From an uncultured Clostridia bacterium (GTDB taxonomy: Bacteria > Bacillota > Clostridia > Lachnospirales > CAG-274): a stretch of DNA of 54,427 nucleotides. The number at the start of each line of letters is the position of its first letter. Within the stretch, counting starts at the first letter, position 1. The notes under the pieces were generated by a model that was not told where the DNA came from, did no database searches, and saw only the letters and a program-made list of their open reading frames with translations. The stretch is taken from the NCBI GenBank assembly GCA_910579745.1, contig CAJTVH010000010.1, forward strand, positions 25,187 to 79,613, given 5' to 3'. Position numbers and translations under genes: made by a program. Positions 26,901 through 35,127 of the stretch are shown here, in pieces.

Positions 26901-28632
26901 TATTTTAGAAAAGAAAAAATTAGACAGTTTAAGAAACTTAGACCTTACCAAACACAAAATAAATAAATTTGTGATTAACAGAATAAACGGTACAGGAACA
27001 TCAACCGTAAGCTTCGCTGATTTCAGAATATATAAAGTCGGCGGTCCAAATAAAATTTCCTGGAGAGAGGATTCCGATATTTTAGCTGATATACCGTCAG
27101 AAACAAGCCTCGCCCCAAAAGAAGTCAGCTTTATAACAGGAATAAATAATTACCGTATACCTGTTTCGTCAAACTTTAATTACAAACTTAAAAACTCCGA
27201 CGGAACAGATATTTCAACAACATCATCGAGTATATCCATCGATGAGAACGGAATATTTAAAGTTAAAGAAGATTCTCCAAAAGGAAATTATAAAGTAATA
27301 TGCGAATATGACGGCGAAACGGCTAAAGAATATAATATAACCGTTATCAAAAACGGAAAAATAGAGATATACAACGCAGCTAACGACACAAGCGGCACAG
27401 GAATACTAAAATATACAGGCGACGACAAAGCGAGCCTTAAATTCTCAAATAAAGAATACTCTTTCTCTCAGGACAGTACAGGAGGACGGGAGTTTTTAGG
27501 AGATTTTTATCCATGCGACAGCGGAGAGGCTGAAATTAACCTCACTTTCTCCACGGGAGGAGTAAAAGATTCCGCTGGTAACTGGAACTGGACAAATGTC
27601 GAGAACAGAGAGTATGAGTATGAGATTCAATTCCTTGACCCTGAATATAACGGCGAAAATCCCGAAGACCATATAGTATTCTCACTTTCACAGAAATACG
27701 GCGCTAAAGCTCAGGAAGTTCAGTACGCCGCAAAAAACAGCGAGAAAACATATGTTAAAAATAATGACAATCTTATCGGAACTATAGATAAAAACGGCAT
27801 TACGTCAAGAAGTACCACCACATGGAACATCTCCGTCAAATTTAATTTTGATAAAAATACAGTCTCTTTCAAACTACTTAACAGTGATAACAGCGGAGGC
27901 TATGTATACGAAAACATTCCCACCTACGGAGGATTTAAAACTTTGAGATTTGTGTCAAAGGGAAATAACAAAGTACAGTGGACCCCGAAAATAAGCAATC
28001 TTGTTTACTCAAAATTCGCCTTTGAGCCGTCTCCCGTAGACCCCAAAACAATTAAAGTGGATGGAAAAGGCGCCCTCAGCGTTAGTTTTGACAAGCCTTA
28101 CGACGGCGGTGCCCCGACAAGCTATAAAGTAACTTTAACAGATACAGACGGAAAAGTGTTGCACGAAAAAACATCCGATACTGTTCCCGTTGTGTTTGAT
28201 GAAGCCGTGTCCGGAAAATATATAGTTAAAATAAGCTCCTCAAATTTAAAAGGAGAAACTGAGGAAGTCACGGCGGGACCTTTTGACATTGAGGTAATCC
28301 CCTCCCCTGTTATCCCTATAGAGATAACCGTCCAGGAAGACTCCGTGGCTGACGGAAAATTGAGTTTTAAAACGATAGTAACAAACAATACTGACACCAT
28401 TAACGGCGTTATTTTCGGAGCGCTCTACGATGAGAAAGATGTCTTGCTTGACAGCCATTATACGGCTAAAGAATTAATTAAAGGCGATAATTACAGTGAC
28501 TTCACTTTAAACACAAAAGGCAAAAATAACTTAAAATTAAAAGTATTTGTTTGGGACAGCACTGAGGGTATGAAACCTTTATATGAAACTCCCGCATTTG
28601 AGCAATCATATAAAAATAATCAACCACTATAG
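23965..28632 (+). CDS. Secreted rhamnogalacturonan lyase family 11, multi-domain
   Basis: A 1555-aa exported enzyme cleaving the rhamnogalacturonan-I backbone. Signal peptide 1-25 (VSA/AG). The PL11 beta-propeller covers about 30-650: RGAIGANIDGNIYLSWRLLG, DASVGDLDSDGEYEIILKWD, VYDFDGDGKAEIAVKTAPG, DVDNDGKDEIIYG and DFDGDGEQEIFSV are calcium-site repeats typical of YesW/YesX enzymes. A carboxypeptidase-regulatory-like domain (about 665-730), a lectin-like beta-sandwich (about 830-1030), an Ig-like domain (about 1050-1130), a second sandwich, Fn3 (about 1355-1440) and the shared WDS module (about 1450-1550) follow. The catalytic part has normal length; the tail of about 900 aa is unusually long. 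RBS AAAGGTG. An R1 repeat starts 16 nt after the stop. Confidence 0.93.
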   Translation: MLKRILSGLLILSMILSLNSFIVSAAGESGSKRRMEYLTRGAIGANIDGNIYLSWRLLGTEPMDTTFNIYRDNEKIVSNLNNTNYTDIGGNVYGSYQIAAVINGVEQSRSSNITILQGRRDQLYKNSPYAYFDIPISAPSPKNCSSYSANDASVGDLDSDGEYEIILKWDPDNSRDNSNSGVTGNVYIDAYKTNGTRLWRIDLGRNIRAGAHYNPYIVYDFDGDGKAEIAVKTAPGSIDGQGNFVTNAGINDEIKNADNSAVYVNSKGFILDGPEYLTIFDGLTGQAVQTVFYTPNRTDANYWGDRTASQGNRVDRYLAGVAYLDGVHPSLLMCRGYYNRSAVTAYNWDGTNLTQLWTCDSNDSKNNKFYGQGNHQLSIADVDNDGKDEIIYGSAIVDDDGSVAQSMYGNDGKRWGHGDALHVSDFDGDGEQEIFSVLEDSPHWGTAFRKGGKNITDPIWKQTATDDTGRGIMTNVSAELGAIGWSSQGAGSDDNGNIYYYGWDTEGKQINFKGNSNGCAPNFAIYWDGDLLRELADGDRIIKWSDYKYEDGMYAGFDRLWTASNSNPVATNNYTKKNPCLQADLFGDWREEIVYRLADNSALRVFTSLIPTDYKLTTFMHDSQYRCAVAWQNVGYNQPPHPSYYIGPDKETYTKPDIEPVIRNMVSFTVTADDNTPIENAQIKIDDSIPIVTDSLGKANTPILAGKHTYSIKCIGYEAVPETEFIVKESDNITEIALNMTVKENCGITISYLTTDGKTLKASEKLPPAPILSEYNLTDDYKEDIKDDKGVTYEYNPNLSSDTHFKSLTDDINIKLVFNEKTLPGKKGTEFYRTNFSKDGFSANSQTHGYSTAAIPSYNVIKGIKTADYSIGSDSITIDIGEGSSEFVAEFDMGITATEATIGGDLIGVNLNSGNVVGPTIGMRFTGAKAPQVAIYRGKGSTQTDSLNSVTPGKIYRYVIECDGTAVYLTVGDPETGEVILEKKKLDSLRNLDLTKHKINKFVINRINGTGTSTVSFADFRIYKVGGPNKISWREDSDILADIPSETSLAPKEVSFITGINNYRIPVSSNFNYKLKNSDGTDISTTSSSISIDENGIFKVKEDSPKGNYKVICEYDGETAKEYNITVIKNGKIEIYNAANDTSGTGILKYTGDDKASLKFSNKEYSFSQDSTGGREFLGDFYPCDSGEAEINLTFSTGGVKDSAGNWNWTNVENREYEYEIQFLDPEYNGENPEDHIVFSLSQKYGAKAQEVQYAAKNSEKTYVKNNDNLIGTIDKNGITSRSTTTWNISVKFNFDKNTVSFKLLNSDNSGGYVYENIPTYGGFKTLRFVSKGNNKVQWTPKISNLVYSKFAFEPSPVDPKTIKVDGKGALSVSFDKPYDGGAPTSYKVTLTDTDGKVLHEKTSDTVPVVFDEAVSGKYIVKISSSNLKGETEEVTAGPFDIEVIPSPVIPIEITVQEDSVADGKLSFKTIVTNNTDTINGVIFGALYDEKDVLLDSHYTAKELIKGDNYSDFTLNTKGKNNLKLKVFVWDSTEGMKPLYETPAFEQSYKNNQPL

Positions 28633-28648
28633 TGATTTAAAAATTTTC

Positions 28649-28727
28649 AGCGAGAAACAATAAGAAAACCACGATATATCATATTTTATTAAAAATTGTC
28701 GTTTATTCTTTTATCGCTTCGCTATAT
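28649..28727. repeat. R1 hairpin repeat, copy 3 (3' of PL11)
   Basis: The left arm AGCGAGAAACAATAAGAAAA is at 28649 onward. The right arm TTATTCTTTTATCGCTTCGC ends at about 28723. It starts 16 nt after the PL11 stop. The arms are imperfect. Confidence 0.75.
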
Positions 28728-28766
28728 AAATATAAAACTCAATTTTATATATTTTTTAAACGTATG

Positions 28767-28806
28767 ACGCCCCTCCTTTAAGAATAAACTCAAAAAGGAA
28801 GGGCGT
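28767..28806. terminator. Hairpin, possible terminator
   Basis: 13-nt arms ACGCCCCTCCTTT and AAAGGAAGGGCGT with one mismatch and a 14-nt loop. No strong T-run follows on the plus strand, so function is uncertain. It lies between PL11 and the convergent HTH gene. Confidence 0.45.
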
Positions 28807-28960
28807 TGTACTTTATCAAAAACTGTAAATATTTTTATATTATAGAAATATTTACAGCTCACGTAACTTTATAACATCTTTATATCCAATTAGAAAGGCT
28901 CTAACAATAAGCGTCCCCGCTTAAAAATTATAAGACTTTATTCCTCAGTTAAACAAATAA

Positions 28961-29218
28961 TCAATCTCTATTTTTTACATACTCTAACAAATCCGTGATA
29001 TTACAATCCAAAACATAACATATTCTGGCGAATAAATCTATATCGACCATAGTTATGTTTTCGGCTTTATAATATCGGTTTATAACATCATATTTCACTC
29101 CGATTAACGTACTTAACTTATTTCTTGTGATTCCCCTCTCATCAAGCATCTCTGCGAGTTTAACTTTAACAAATCCATATTCTTTTATAATAACAAGGCT
29201 GTTTAACTCATTTTTCAT
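28961..29218 (-). CDS. Small Cro/CI-type (XRE) HTH regulator
   Basis: An 85-aa protein. AGGAG nine nt upstream selects ATG 29218 rather than the upstream TTG. After an N-terminal stretch of about 18 residues it holds a five-helix HTH_3/HTH_26-like fold: KVKLAEMLDERGITRNKLST, then LIGVKYDVINRYYKAE as recognition region, then DLFARICYVLDCNITDLLEY. It is the length of a single-domain DNA-binding regulator. It is isolated between repeats, with no partner toxin or phage gene beside it. Target unknown. Confidence 0.8.
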   Translation of the reverse strand: MKNELNSLVIIKEYGFVKVKLAEMLDERGITRNKLSTLIGVKYDVINRYYKAENITMVDIDLFARICYVLDCNITDLLEYVKNRD

Positions 29219-29236
29219 AAACAATCACTCCTATTT

Positions 29237-29280
29237 ATAACAAAACAATAAAAAATGGACAGACAATATATAATAAAACC
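29237..29280. repeat. R1 repeat, left half only
   Basis: It resembles the left part of other R1 copies (CAAAACAATAAAAAATGGAC). No matching right arm is present nearby. A degenerate copy upstream of the HTH gene. Confidence 0.45.
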
Positions 29281-29300
29281 TAATATATAATTAAAGAACT

Positions 29301-29344
29301 AAAAAACAAACAAGCTCGGTAGCTGAAAATCATTTTTGCCGCGT
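29301..29344. repeat. R5 short dispersed repeat, copy 1
   Basis: AAAAACAAACAAGCTC, then GCTGAAAATCATTTTTGCCGCG resembles 37371-37410 (AACAAACAGGTTC, then TTAAAATTATTTTCGCCGCG). Function unknown. A weaker relative lies near 16780. Confidence 0.4.
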
Positions 29345-29437
29345 ATCATTGTCAATCGGCATAAGCTATGGTCTACGCTCTCCCTCCGCCGTCTCTTTTT
29401 TTGTTTTAGGCTTAACAATAAGCCTTTCAAAACTAAA

Positions 29438-29577
29438 GGAAATACCGCACAATTCAAAAATAAAAATAATTTTTTAAAAAAATTGGAGTGTTAGTGTTAT
29501 TTTTCTTGAAAAATGACACGATAACGGAAATTTTAAATTTGAAAAATTATTTTTATTTTCCTTTGCGCGGTGTTTCC
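29438..29577. mobile_element. R3 MITE-like element, copy 2
   Basis: 140 bp, four differences from the copy at 22001-22140. It is flanked by TAAA on both sides (29434-29437 and 29578-29581), a second apparent 4-bp target duplication with a different sequence. No coding capacity. Confidence 0.88.
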
Positions 29578-29707
29578 TAAATAATCACAGAAACTTAAAA
29601 AAAAGTCTATTGTCGCGAAGTTTTGAAAGAACTCTAATCACTATACCCTTAAAGTATATCCTAACATATTATAAATAATTTAACATTATCTATATTTAAT
29701 TGTATTG

Positions 29708-29736
29708 TTGACATATAACCTTATATATGTTATACT
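29708..29736 (+). promoter_or_regulatory. Consensus promoter upstream of a terminator
   Basis: A perfect TTGACA (29708-29713), 17-nt spacer, TATACT (29731-29736). There is no ORF for 350 nt, and an intrinsic terminator follows at 29853-29885. Confidence 0.8.
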
Positions 29737-29742
29737 AATAAC

Positions 29743-29885
29743 ATATATATTAAAATATAGATAATAAATACATTTTTTTTATATTGTTCCAAAATAAATT
29801 TTTTATTTACCATATTAAACTCGCTCCTTGATTAATATTTACATATAACGCTAAAAAGAGATAAAAATTTTTTTTATCTCTTTTT
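29743..29885 (+). ncRNA. Candidate small RNA or attenuated leader
   Basis: About 143 nt between a consensus promoter and a 15-bp terminator hairpin. The body is very AT-rich and I see no other strong fold or ORF. PL9 has its own promoter further on, so this is more likely a separate small transcript than its leader. Confidence 0.4.
29853..29885 (+). terminator. Intrinsic terminator upstream of PL9
   Basis: A perfect 15-bp stem AAAAAGAGATAAAAA/TTTTTATCTCTTTTT with a 3-nt loop. The right arm ends in a T-run. No protein gene ends upstream on this strand, so it must close the short transcript starting near 29743. Confidence 0.7.
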
Positions 29886-30003
29886 GCTTTGCCCTCAATT
29901 TAAAGTAATTCCAATATAAATAAAGGAAAGAAAAAAGGTTGTTTTATTTTAAATAAAATTATGGTATATCATTTAAATTTCCACAGTTTATTGTAATATT
30001 TCG

Positions 30004-30032
30004 TTGACATTTCACAAAGTATTTATTAAAAT
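30004..30032 (+). promoter_or_regulatory. Promoter of the PL9 gene
   Basis: A perfect TTGACA (30004-30009), 17-nt spacer, TAAAAT (30027-30032), about 60 nt before the start codon. Confidence 0.78.
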
Positions 30033-30091
30033 AAAATAAAGAAATTTAATTTTTTTGTGTAAAATATTATAATATAAGGAGGCCATATTTT

Positions 30092-31669
30092 ATGAAACGT
30101 AAAAAGTTACTATCATTTTTAACAATTTTTTCCCTTTGTTTAGGCATATCCGCCACATCGGTTTTAGCAGCGGAAGACGTCGTTTCCAATCCTAAAACCT
30201 ATACAGATGAACAAATGTATCCAACAGACGGAACAGCCGTTTCATCCTATGAGGAATTGGCAAAAGCTATAACAGAAGGAAAATCAAAAATCTACATAAC
30301 AAACTCAATAGAAATGAAAGATGGAATACTGCTTTCCGGCTCAAATCAAGCCCTTATCGGTGTTCCTTCCAAAGACGGTGAACTTCCCGTTTTAAACTTT
30401 GAGAATATGAAAGGTGAAAACGATATTATAAACAATAAATCCTCTGATAAAGACGTAGCCGTAAGAGTAAGCGGAGCTGGAAATGAAATATCAAACTTAA
30501 TAATTGAAAAGGGACATGACAACGGAATACTTATAAAGGGAACAGGCGCCATAAATAATAAGGTTACAAACTGTATTCTCCGCTATAATAATGACAGTGG
30601 TCTGCAAATAGCCGGAGGAGCGAGAGGAAACACAATAAAAAGCGTTTACAGCTATAGAAACTGCGACGTATTCACATTGGGAGGAAACGCTGACGGCTTC
30701 GCTATAAAACTCGGAGCGGGCCCCGCTAAAACCTCAAATCTTTTTACTATTCTTGATGGGCGCAACTTTTTTAAAGATTGCTACTCATGGGAAAACAGCG
30801 ACGACGCGTGGGACAGCTTTGATAAGGAATTAAAAGATTTAAGCGAGGAATTTCAGGCTGTCGGCGGTTATTGGACATATAGAAATGACTATGAGGACTG
30901 TATGTGCTGGAATAACGGAACCCCTAAAAACGCCATGGGATATACCGACTATATAAACGGAGAAACCCTTGACGAGAACCTCCCCTTTATAAGACGTTTT
31001 AAAGCTCTCTCGTCAGATGATACATACAGCGGTTTTGTAAAAGCTTATAACGACGGAACCCTCTGTGAGAAATCAGACGACCCTGCCGCTTATTATACAA
31101 ATCCCGGAAAACTTCTTGAAAAATCAGCTGTTATAAAAGAGGAAAAATCAGACGGGGAAACAGCTTATTACAAAAAACTCGACGAGATTTTCGGAAAAAT
31201 ACCAACGTCAAAAGGTGAGTTTTCACCCTCTCAAATAGCTTTGGAAAACTGGGGAGGAAATCCTAACGGCTTTAAACTCGGAAGTAAATTCACTCAGCCA
31301 AACTCATTAAGATATATGAAAAACTGTATAGCTTTCGACCACGAGAAATACGGCTTTGACAAAAACAATTCCGGAGCTAAACTTTACGCCGAAAACTGTA
31401 TTTCTTTCGGAAATAAAATAAACTATCATCTTGACGGTTACACAGCGTATAAGTGGGAAAATATACAAGGCTCAGACGGATTGGAGCCCGACGACCTGCC
31501 TAAATCGGGGGCGGAAAACATAAACATGTTTGTTGAAACCTCAGACGATAGGGGAGACAACTATCAATATCATATCTGTGTCGCCGCTAATACTATAAAA
31601 GAAAACGCCTATAAAAACAAAACAACCGTAACACGCTTATTTAACACTTTATTCACAGCTTCTAATTAA
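30092..31669 (+). CDS. Secreted pectate lyase family 9
   Basis: A 525-aa exported lyase cleaving polygalacturonate. Signal peptide 1-26 (VLA/AE). A parallel beta-helix follows, with the PL9 signatures NADGFAIKLGAG, CYSWENSDDAWDSFD (calcium-binding aspartates) and NGFKLG, in which Lys 395 corresponds to the catalytic base of the family. It is a single-domain enzyme without dockerin or accessory modules, so it should be freely secreted. RBS AAGGAGG. Own promoter at 30004-30032. An R1 repeat follows 30 nt after the stop. Confidence 0.93.
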   Translation: MKRKKLLSFLTIFSLCLGISATSVLAAEDVVSNPKTYTDEQMYPTDGTAVSSYEELAKAITEGKSKIYITNSIEMKDGILLSGSNQALIGVPSKDGELPVLNFENMKGENDIINNKSSDKDVAVRVSGAGNEISNLIIEKGHDNGILIKGTGAINNKVTNCILRYNNDSGLQIAGGARGNTIKSVYSYRNCDVFTLGGNADGFAIKLGAGPAKTSNLFTILDGRNFFKDCYSWENSDDAWDSFDKELKDLSEEFQAVGGYWTYRNDYEDCMCWNNGTPKNAMGYTDYINGETLDENLPFIRRFKALSSDDTYSGFVKAYNDGTLCEKSDDPAAYYTNPGKLLEKSAVIKEEKSDGETAYYKKLDEIFGKIPTSKGEFSPSQIALENWGGNPNGFKLGSKFTQPNSLRYMKNCIAFDHEKYGFDKNNSGAKLYAENCISFGNKINYHLDGYTAYKWENIQGSDGLEPDDLPKSGAENINMFVETSDDRGDNYQYHICVAANTIKENAYKNKTTVTRLFNTLFTASN

Positions 31670-31699
31670 TTATATATTTAATTATTAAAAATCATCTGT

Positions 31700-31762
31700 G
31701 GCGAATCAATAAAAGAATGAACAGGCAAGGTATATCAAGGCATTGTTTTATTGTCTCATTCT
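31700..31762. repeat. R1 hairpin repeat, copy 4 (3' of PL9)
   Basis: The left arm GGCGAATCAATAAAAGAATG at 31700 is followed by ACAGGCAAGG as in copy 5. The right arm is TTGTTTTATTGTCTCATTCT. The loop is shorter than in other copies. Confidence 0.7.
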
Positions 31763-31809
31763 GAAAATTTTAAAAATTACTATAACCGCCATAAAGTTTT
31801 GAAAAAATT

Positions 31810-31858
31810 TAACAGACCTGTTCAGATTCCTTTTTAAGGTTTCCGAACAGGTCTGTTA
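31810..31858. terminator. Terminator of the luxE/luxC/AMP-ligase/GNAT operon
   Basis: A 14-bp stem (31810-31823 with 31845-31858). On the minus strand it begins right at the GNAT stop codon and is followed by AAATTTTTTC. It can also serve the convergent PL9 transcript. Confidence 0.8.
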
Positions 31859-31859
31859 T

Positions 31860-32432
31860 TTAAACTTCATCCACACACAAAGGAAACACAATCTTATCAT
31901 ACTTTGTTTTTTCCTTTACGTAAGGCCATTCCTCTTTTAAAACACTGAGCAGATATAAATCATAATACTCGTTTCCTTTTTTTATGGCTTGACGCAGTAT
32001 TCCCTCTCTTTTGGCACCAAGCCTCTCATTAAACTTTATAACCATAGGATTATTGCCCAATATCTCAAAAGCGACTTTGTTTACCTTTAAAGTCTCAAAA
32101 GCAAAATCATAAAGGCTCATTTGTAAATCAGCCGTAAGCTTAATTGAGCGTTTTTCCTTTACGGCTATATATACCCCTGTATGAATTATATCGGCGTTTT
32201 TATCCCACTCAACAAAACTGACTATTCCAACGGGCGTATCATCAACTTCTAAGACATAATAAAACTCATCTCTATTCTCGTTTATTTTCCGCAGCCATTT
32301 TTTTTGCCCGTCCAGCGTAAGCTTTGGGTCGGTAGTCATATATTTTGTTACTTCTGGCGACATTCTCCAGTTCATAATCATCTCAAGGTCTTCTTCTTTG
32401 ATTTTTCTCGCTTTAGCTGACACATTAATCAT
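31860..32432 (-). CDS. GNAT N-acyltransferase, PseH/RimJ-like
   Basis: A 190-aa GNAT enzyme transferring an acyl group from a thioester to an amine. RBS AGGTGAGG selects the ATG at 32432. The N-terminal IKEEDLEMIMNWRMSPEVTKYM and the EFYYVLEVDDTPVGIVSFVE strand resemble PseH, the amino-sugar N-acetyltransferase of pseudaminate synthesis, and RimJ-type GNATs. INENRDEF and FNERLGAKREGILRQA complete the fold. It is last in the minus operon behind an AMP-ligase, so its donor could be an acyl-CoA or acyl-ACP other than acetyl. The acceptor is unknown; an amino sugar is my inference. Confidence 0.78.
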   Translation of the reverse strand: MINVSAKARKIKEEDLEMIMNWRMSPEVTKYMTTDPKLTLDGQKKWLRKINENRDEFYYVLEVDDTPVGIVSFVEWDKNADIIHTGVYIAVKEKRSIKLTADLQMSLYDFAFETLKVNKVAFEILGNNPMVIKFNERLGAKREGILRQAIKKGNEYYDLYLLSVLKEEWPYVKEKTKYDKIVFPLCVDEV

Positions 32433-32474
32433 TTTCCTCACCTTTTTACCAGCTTACATTTTACATATCGGCGT

Positions 32475-33902
32475 TTAAATCTCCCCGCCCATATTTTTAG
32501 GAAGCTTTTGATATAATATTTTTCCCGAGTCATTTTTAGGGATCTCGTCTATTTTAAAAACAGAGAAAGCGCTTGGGTGTATTCCCGTTTTATGAGATAT
32601 AAATTTTATTACGCTTTCTTTTTTATTATCGTCCGTTATATATATATATAGTTTGTCGTCAACACCGCCGCAGGCACACTCCAAATTAGTAAACTCTTTT
32701 TTTATAATCCTCTCGCACTCGTCTAAATTAACCCTGTTGCCAAATATTTTAAGGAAACGTTTTTTTCTTCCCACAATATAAAAATATCCGTCGGAGTCCA
32801 TTTTCGCCATATCACCCGTGATAAGCTTTCCTTCACGCTCGTCGCCCTTTTTAAGGTCTTCCCTGTTCTCAGCGTATCCTAAAGTAACATTTCTTCCATA
32901 ATAAACCAGCTCGCCAACAGTATCAGGGGAGTCTATCACATCTCCGTTTACGTCGATTAACTCAAATTTTCCCCCTGGTATAGCGATACCCATACTTCCG
33001 TACTTCTCAAGAGATTTTTCATATGGAAGATAGGACATTCTCGCCGTCGCCTCTGTCTGCCCATACATAACTATAAATCTTTTACCCTTTTCAGCGGCGT
33101 ACTCGGCAAACTGTCTATGAAGCTCGGAAGAAAGTTTCCCCCCCGCCTGCGTCATTGTTTTAAGAGAAGGCAGGTCCATACTGAAAAATCTCAGCTTCTT
33201 TAACATTTCATAAGTATAAGGAACCCCTCCGAAAGACGTGGCTTTATTTTTCTTGAAAAAGTCCCAAAATTCTTTTTGTAAAATTCCTTTCGTAGTTAAA
33301 TAAATCGCGGCGCCGGCCTGAAAATGGCTGTTTATAATCGATAAACCATAAGTATAGTTCATAGGAAGCGTTGTAATCGGTCGTTCGGTTTTGTCAAGTT
33401 CCAAATACCGGGCTATAGACTCAGCGTTTGACTGTATGTTCTCATAGCTTTGTTTTACAAGTTTTGGGCTTCCCGTACTTCCTGACGTCGTCAAGAGCAG
33501 AGCCAGGTCTTTATATAAAATCGTTTCGTGTTTTTCCAGAGCTTTTAGTATACAGTACCCGTATTCCTCATACACAGCGGAATACTCTTTAAATTCCTCT
33601 TTTTTCTCTATGGGAATGAACAAATAAGACGGCTTATAAGTTTTAAGAAGTTCTTTGTTTAAACTTTCTTCTATTGAGTCGCTTAAAAGCAGAGCCACAA
33701 CCGAATTATACAGACATGAAATATAACTTAAAACGCTTCCTGTTTTATTGGCGCAGTATAAAAACACAAGGCTCCTTTTTGGTACGATTTTACCGACATT
33801 CTCAGAAAAATTTTCAATATCGCCGTAAGAGGCGATATTTCCCGCCTCGTCCACCGCCGCCGTACAATTTTCATATCGTTTTAAATCATTGTAAAAACTC
33901 AT
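32475..33902 (-). CDS. AMP-dependent acyl/aryl acid ligase (adenylate-forming)
   Basis: A 475-aa member of the ANL superfamily. AGGAGGG selects ATG 33902 over a frame extension to 34007. The ATP-binding P-loop is LLTTSGSTGSPKLVKQ. The A5-like motif is MYGQTEATARMS. GDMAKMDSDGYFYIVGRKKR is the hinge, and NDSGKILYQKL holds the C-terminal catalytic Lys. It activates a carboxylic acid as acyl-AMP and likely passes it to CoA or to a carrier protein. The stand-alone ACP at 43637 is an attractive acceptor. It is 41 nt after the LuxC-like gene and 43 nt before the GNAT, in one operon. Confidence 0.85.
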   Translation of the reverse strand: MSFYNDLKRYENCTAAVDEAGNIASYGDIENFSENVGKIVPKRSLVFLYCANKTGSVLSYISCLYNSVVALLLSDSIEESLNKELLKTYKPSYLFIPIEKKEEFKEYSAVYEEYGYCILKALEKHETILYKDLALLLTTSGSTGSPKLVKQSYENIQSNAESIARYLELDKTERPITTLPMNYTYGLSIINSHFQAGAAIYLTTKGILQKEFWDFFKKNKATSFGGVPYTYEMLKKLRFFSMDLPSLKTMTQAGGKLSSELHRQFAEYAAEKGKRFIVMYGQTEATARMSYLPYEKSLEKYGSMGIAIPGGKFELIDVNGDVIDSPDTVGELVYYGRNVTLGYAENREDLKKGDEREGKLITGDMAKMDSDGYFYIVGRKKRFLKIFGNRVNLDECERIIKKEFTNLECACGGVDDKLYIYITDDNKKESVIKFISHKTGIHPSAFSVFKIDEIPKNDSGKILYQKLPKNMGGEI

Positions 33903-33942
33903 CTTTATAACCCTCCTCAAAAGAAGAACTTGTTCTCTCCCT

Positions 33943-35127
33943 CTAACGTATTCCGATAACCCTTGACAAAGATCGGATAATATCATATCCGTCCCAAATA
34001 ACGCCAATATCTAAAGCGTTTCCGAAAGGTACAATCCTATCAACTCCTTTTAAATTATTTTTCTTTATAAAATCATTTAACTCATTTTTCTCCACACCAT
34101 AATAAATCATTGTCTGACTTCTCTCGGTAATAAACATTGAGAGGTCGTCCATACTTTTTATATGAACCTCGAAGAACATCCCGTATCTTCCCCGTATACT
34201 TTCCATATCAGATGGAATTTTTTTAAGGCCGACAACATAAAGGAAATTCCCGTAAGTATTAATTTCCGCTATATCATCACGCTCCATAGCTATGTGGCAT
34301 AAATCCGTATATTTGTCGACTGATTTTATCGGTTCAAGAGAATATTTTTCTTCCTCTTTTTTTACGGCGCCCCAAAAAATCTCAGACGCTTCCCTAACTT
34401 GATTTCCTAACCAAAAAATACAATGTGGTGTTGAGCAGGCATTCTGGTCCATAAGATAAGTATCATTATAAAAACCATGAGCGAGACTAGTTATCTCCTC
34501 ATCAGACGCCGATACAACTCTCTCGCTTTGTATCACGCCGAAAGAATACCTGTCGGCGAAAACAACCTCAACCGCTTTGGGCTTTATCGGAGACTCTCTC
34601 AGCGCTTTTATGGTATTGTCTCCTCCCCATATGACTCTTCCGTCACAGATTCCTGAATAATAATCGTTTATTTCCTTATCTCTCTCATAAGTCACAAACC
34701 TTGTGCTTTTCCTTATATTTATATAATCGTCATTTTCTAAAATTTCTTTAACAGCGGTACATAAAATATCGACTTGAGGAAATTCTTTAGACGGAACCCG
34801 AACGATATTAGAATTTCCGGACAAAAGCCCGAAAAAGTAAGAGAAAATAAAATTCACGGGAACGTTTGATGGAGTGATATGGAATATAAGCCCTCTGCCT
34901 ATATGAATTTTTCCGTCGTCAAACTCATTTCTCATTTTCTCTATATTTCCTTTTCTGCACCAAAACGAAACCGCCATAAGGTCTGGAAAAGAAAGAGCGT
35001 TTCTGTCTTTTCTAAGCCATTTTGACAAATCATCGGCGAAACGGCACACCTCATCATTATAAACTTCCGAAACACAAGCCGTAGGCTCAACATCGCCAAG
35101 CAGGACTTTTATTTTATCTTCGCTCAT
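33943..35127 (-). CDS. LuxC-like acyl reductase, copy 1
   Basis: A 394-aa protein of the LuxC family (aldehyde-dehydrogenase-like fold), which reduces an enzyme-bound acyl group to an aldehyde with NADPH. Seen: IGRGLIFHITPSNVPVNFIF near residues 75-95, GRVIWGGDNTIKALR, VVFADRYSFGVI, and DTYLMDQNACSTP with Cys 231 as the expected acyl-accepting nucleophile. The start overlaps the luxE-like stop by 14 nt, with GGGGG as RBS. Clearly paralogous to 41255-42454. No luciferase genes are present, so this is not a bioluminescence operon. Confidence 0.88.
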   Translation of the reverse strand: MSEDKIKVLLGDVEPTACVSEVYNDEVCRFADDLSKWLRKDRNALSFPDLMAVSFWCRKGNIEKMRNEFDDGKIHIGRGLIFHITPSNVPVNFIFSYFFGLLSGNSNIVRVPSKEFPQVDILCTAVKEILENDDYINIRKSTRFVTYERDKEINDYYSGICDGRVIWGGDNTIKALRESPIKPKAVEVVFADRYSFGVIQSERVVSASDEEITSLAHGFYNDTYLMDQNACSTPHCIFWLGNQVREASEIFWGAVKKEEEKYSLEPIKSVDKYTDLCHIAMERDDIAEINTYGNFLYVVGLKKIPSDMESIRGRYGMFFEVHIKSMDDLSMFITERSQTMIYYGVEKNELNDFIKKNNLKGVDRIVPFGNALDIGVIWDGYDIIRSLSRVIGIR

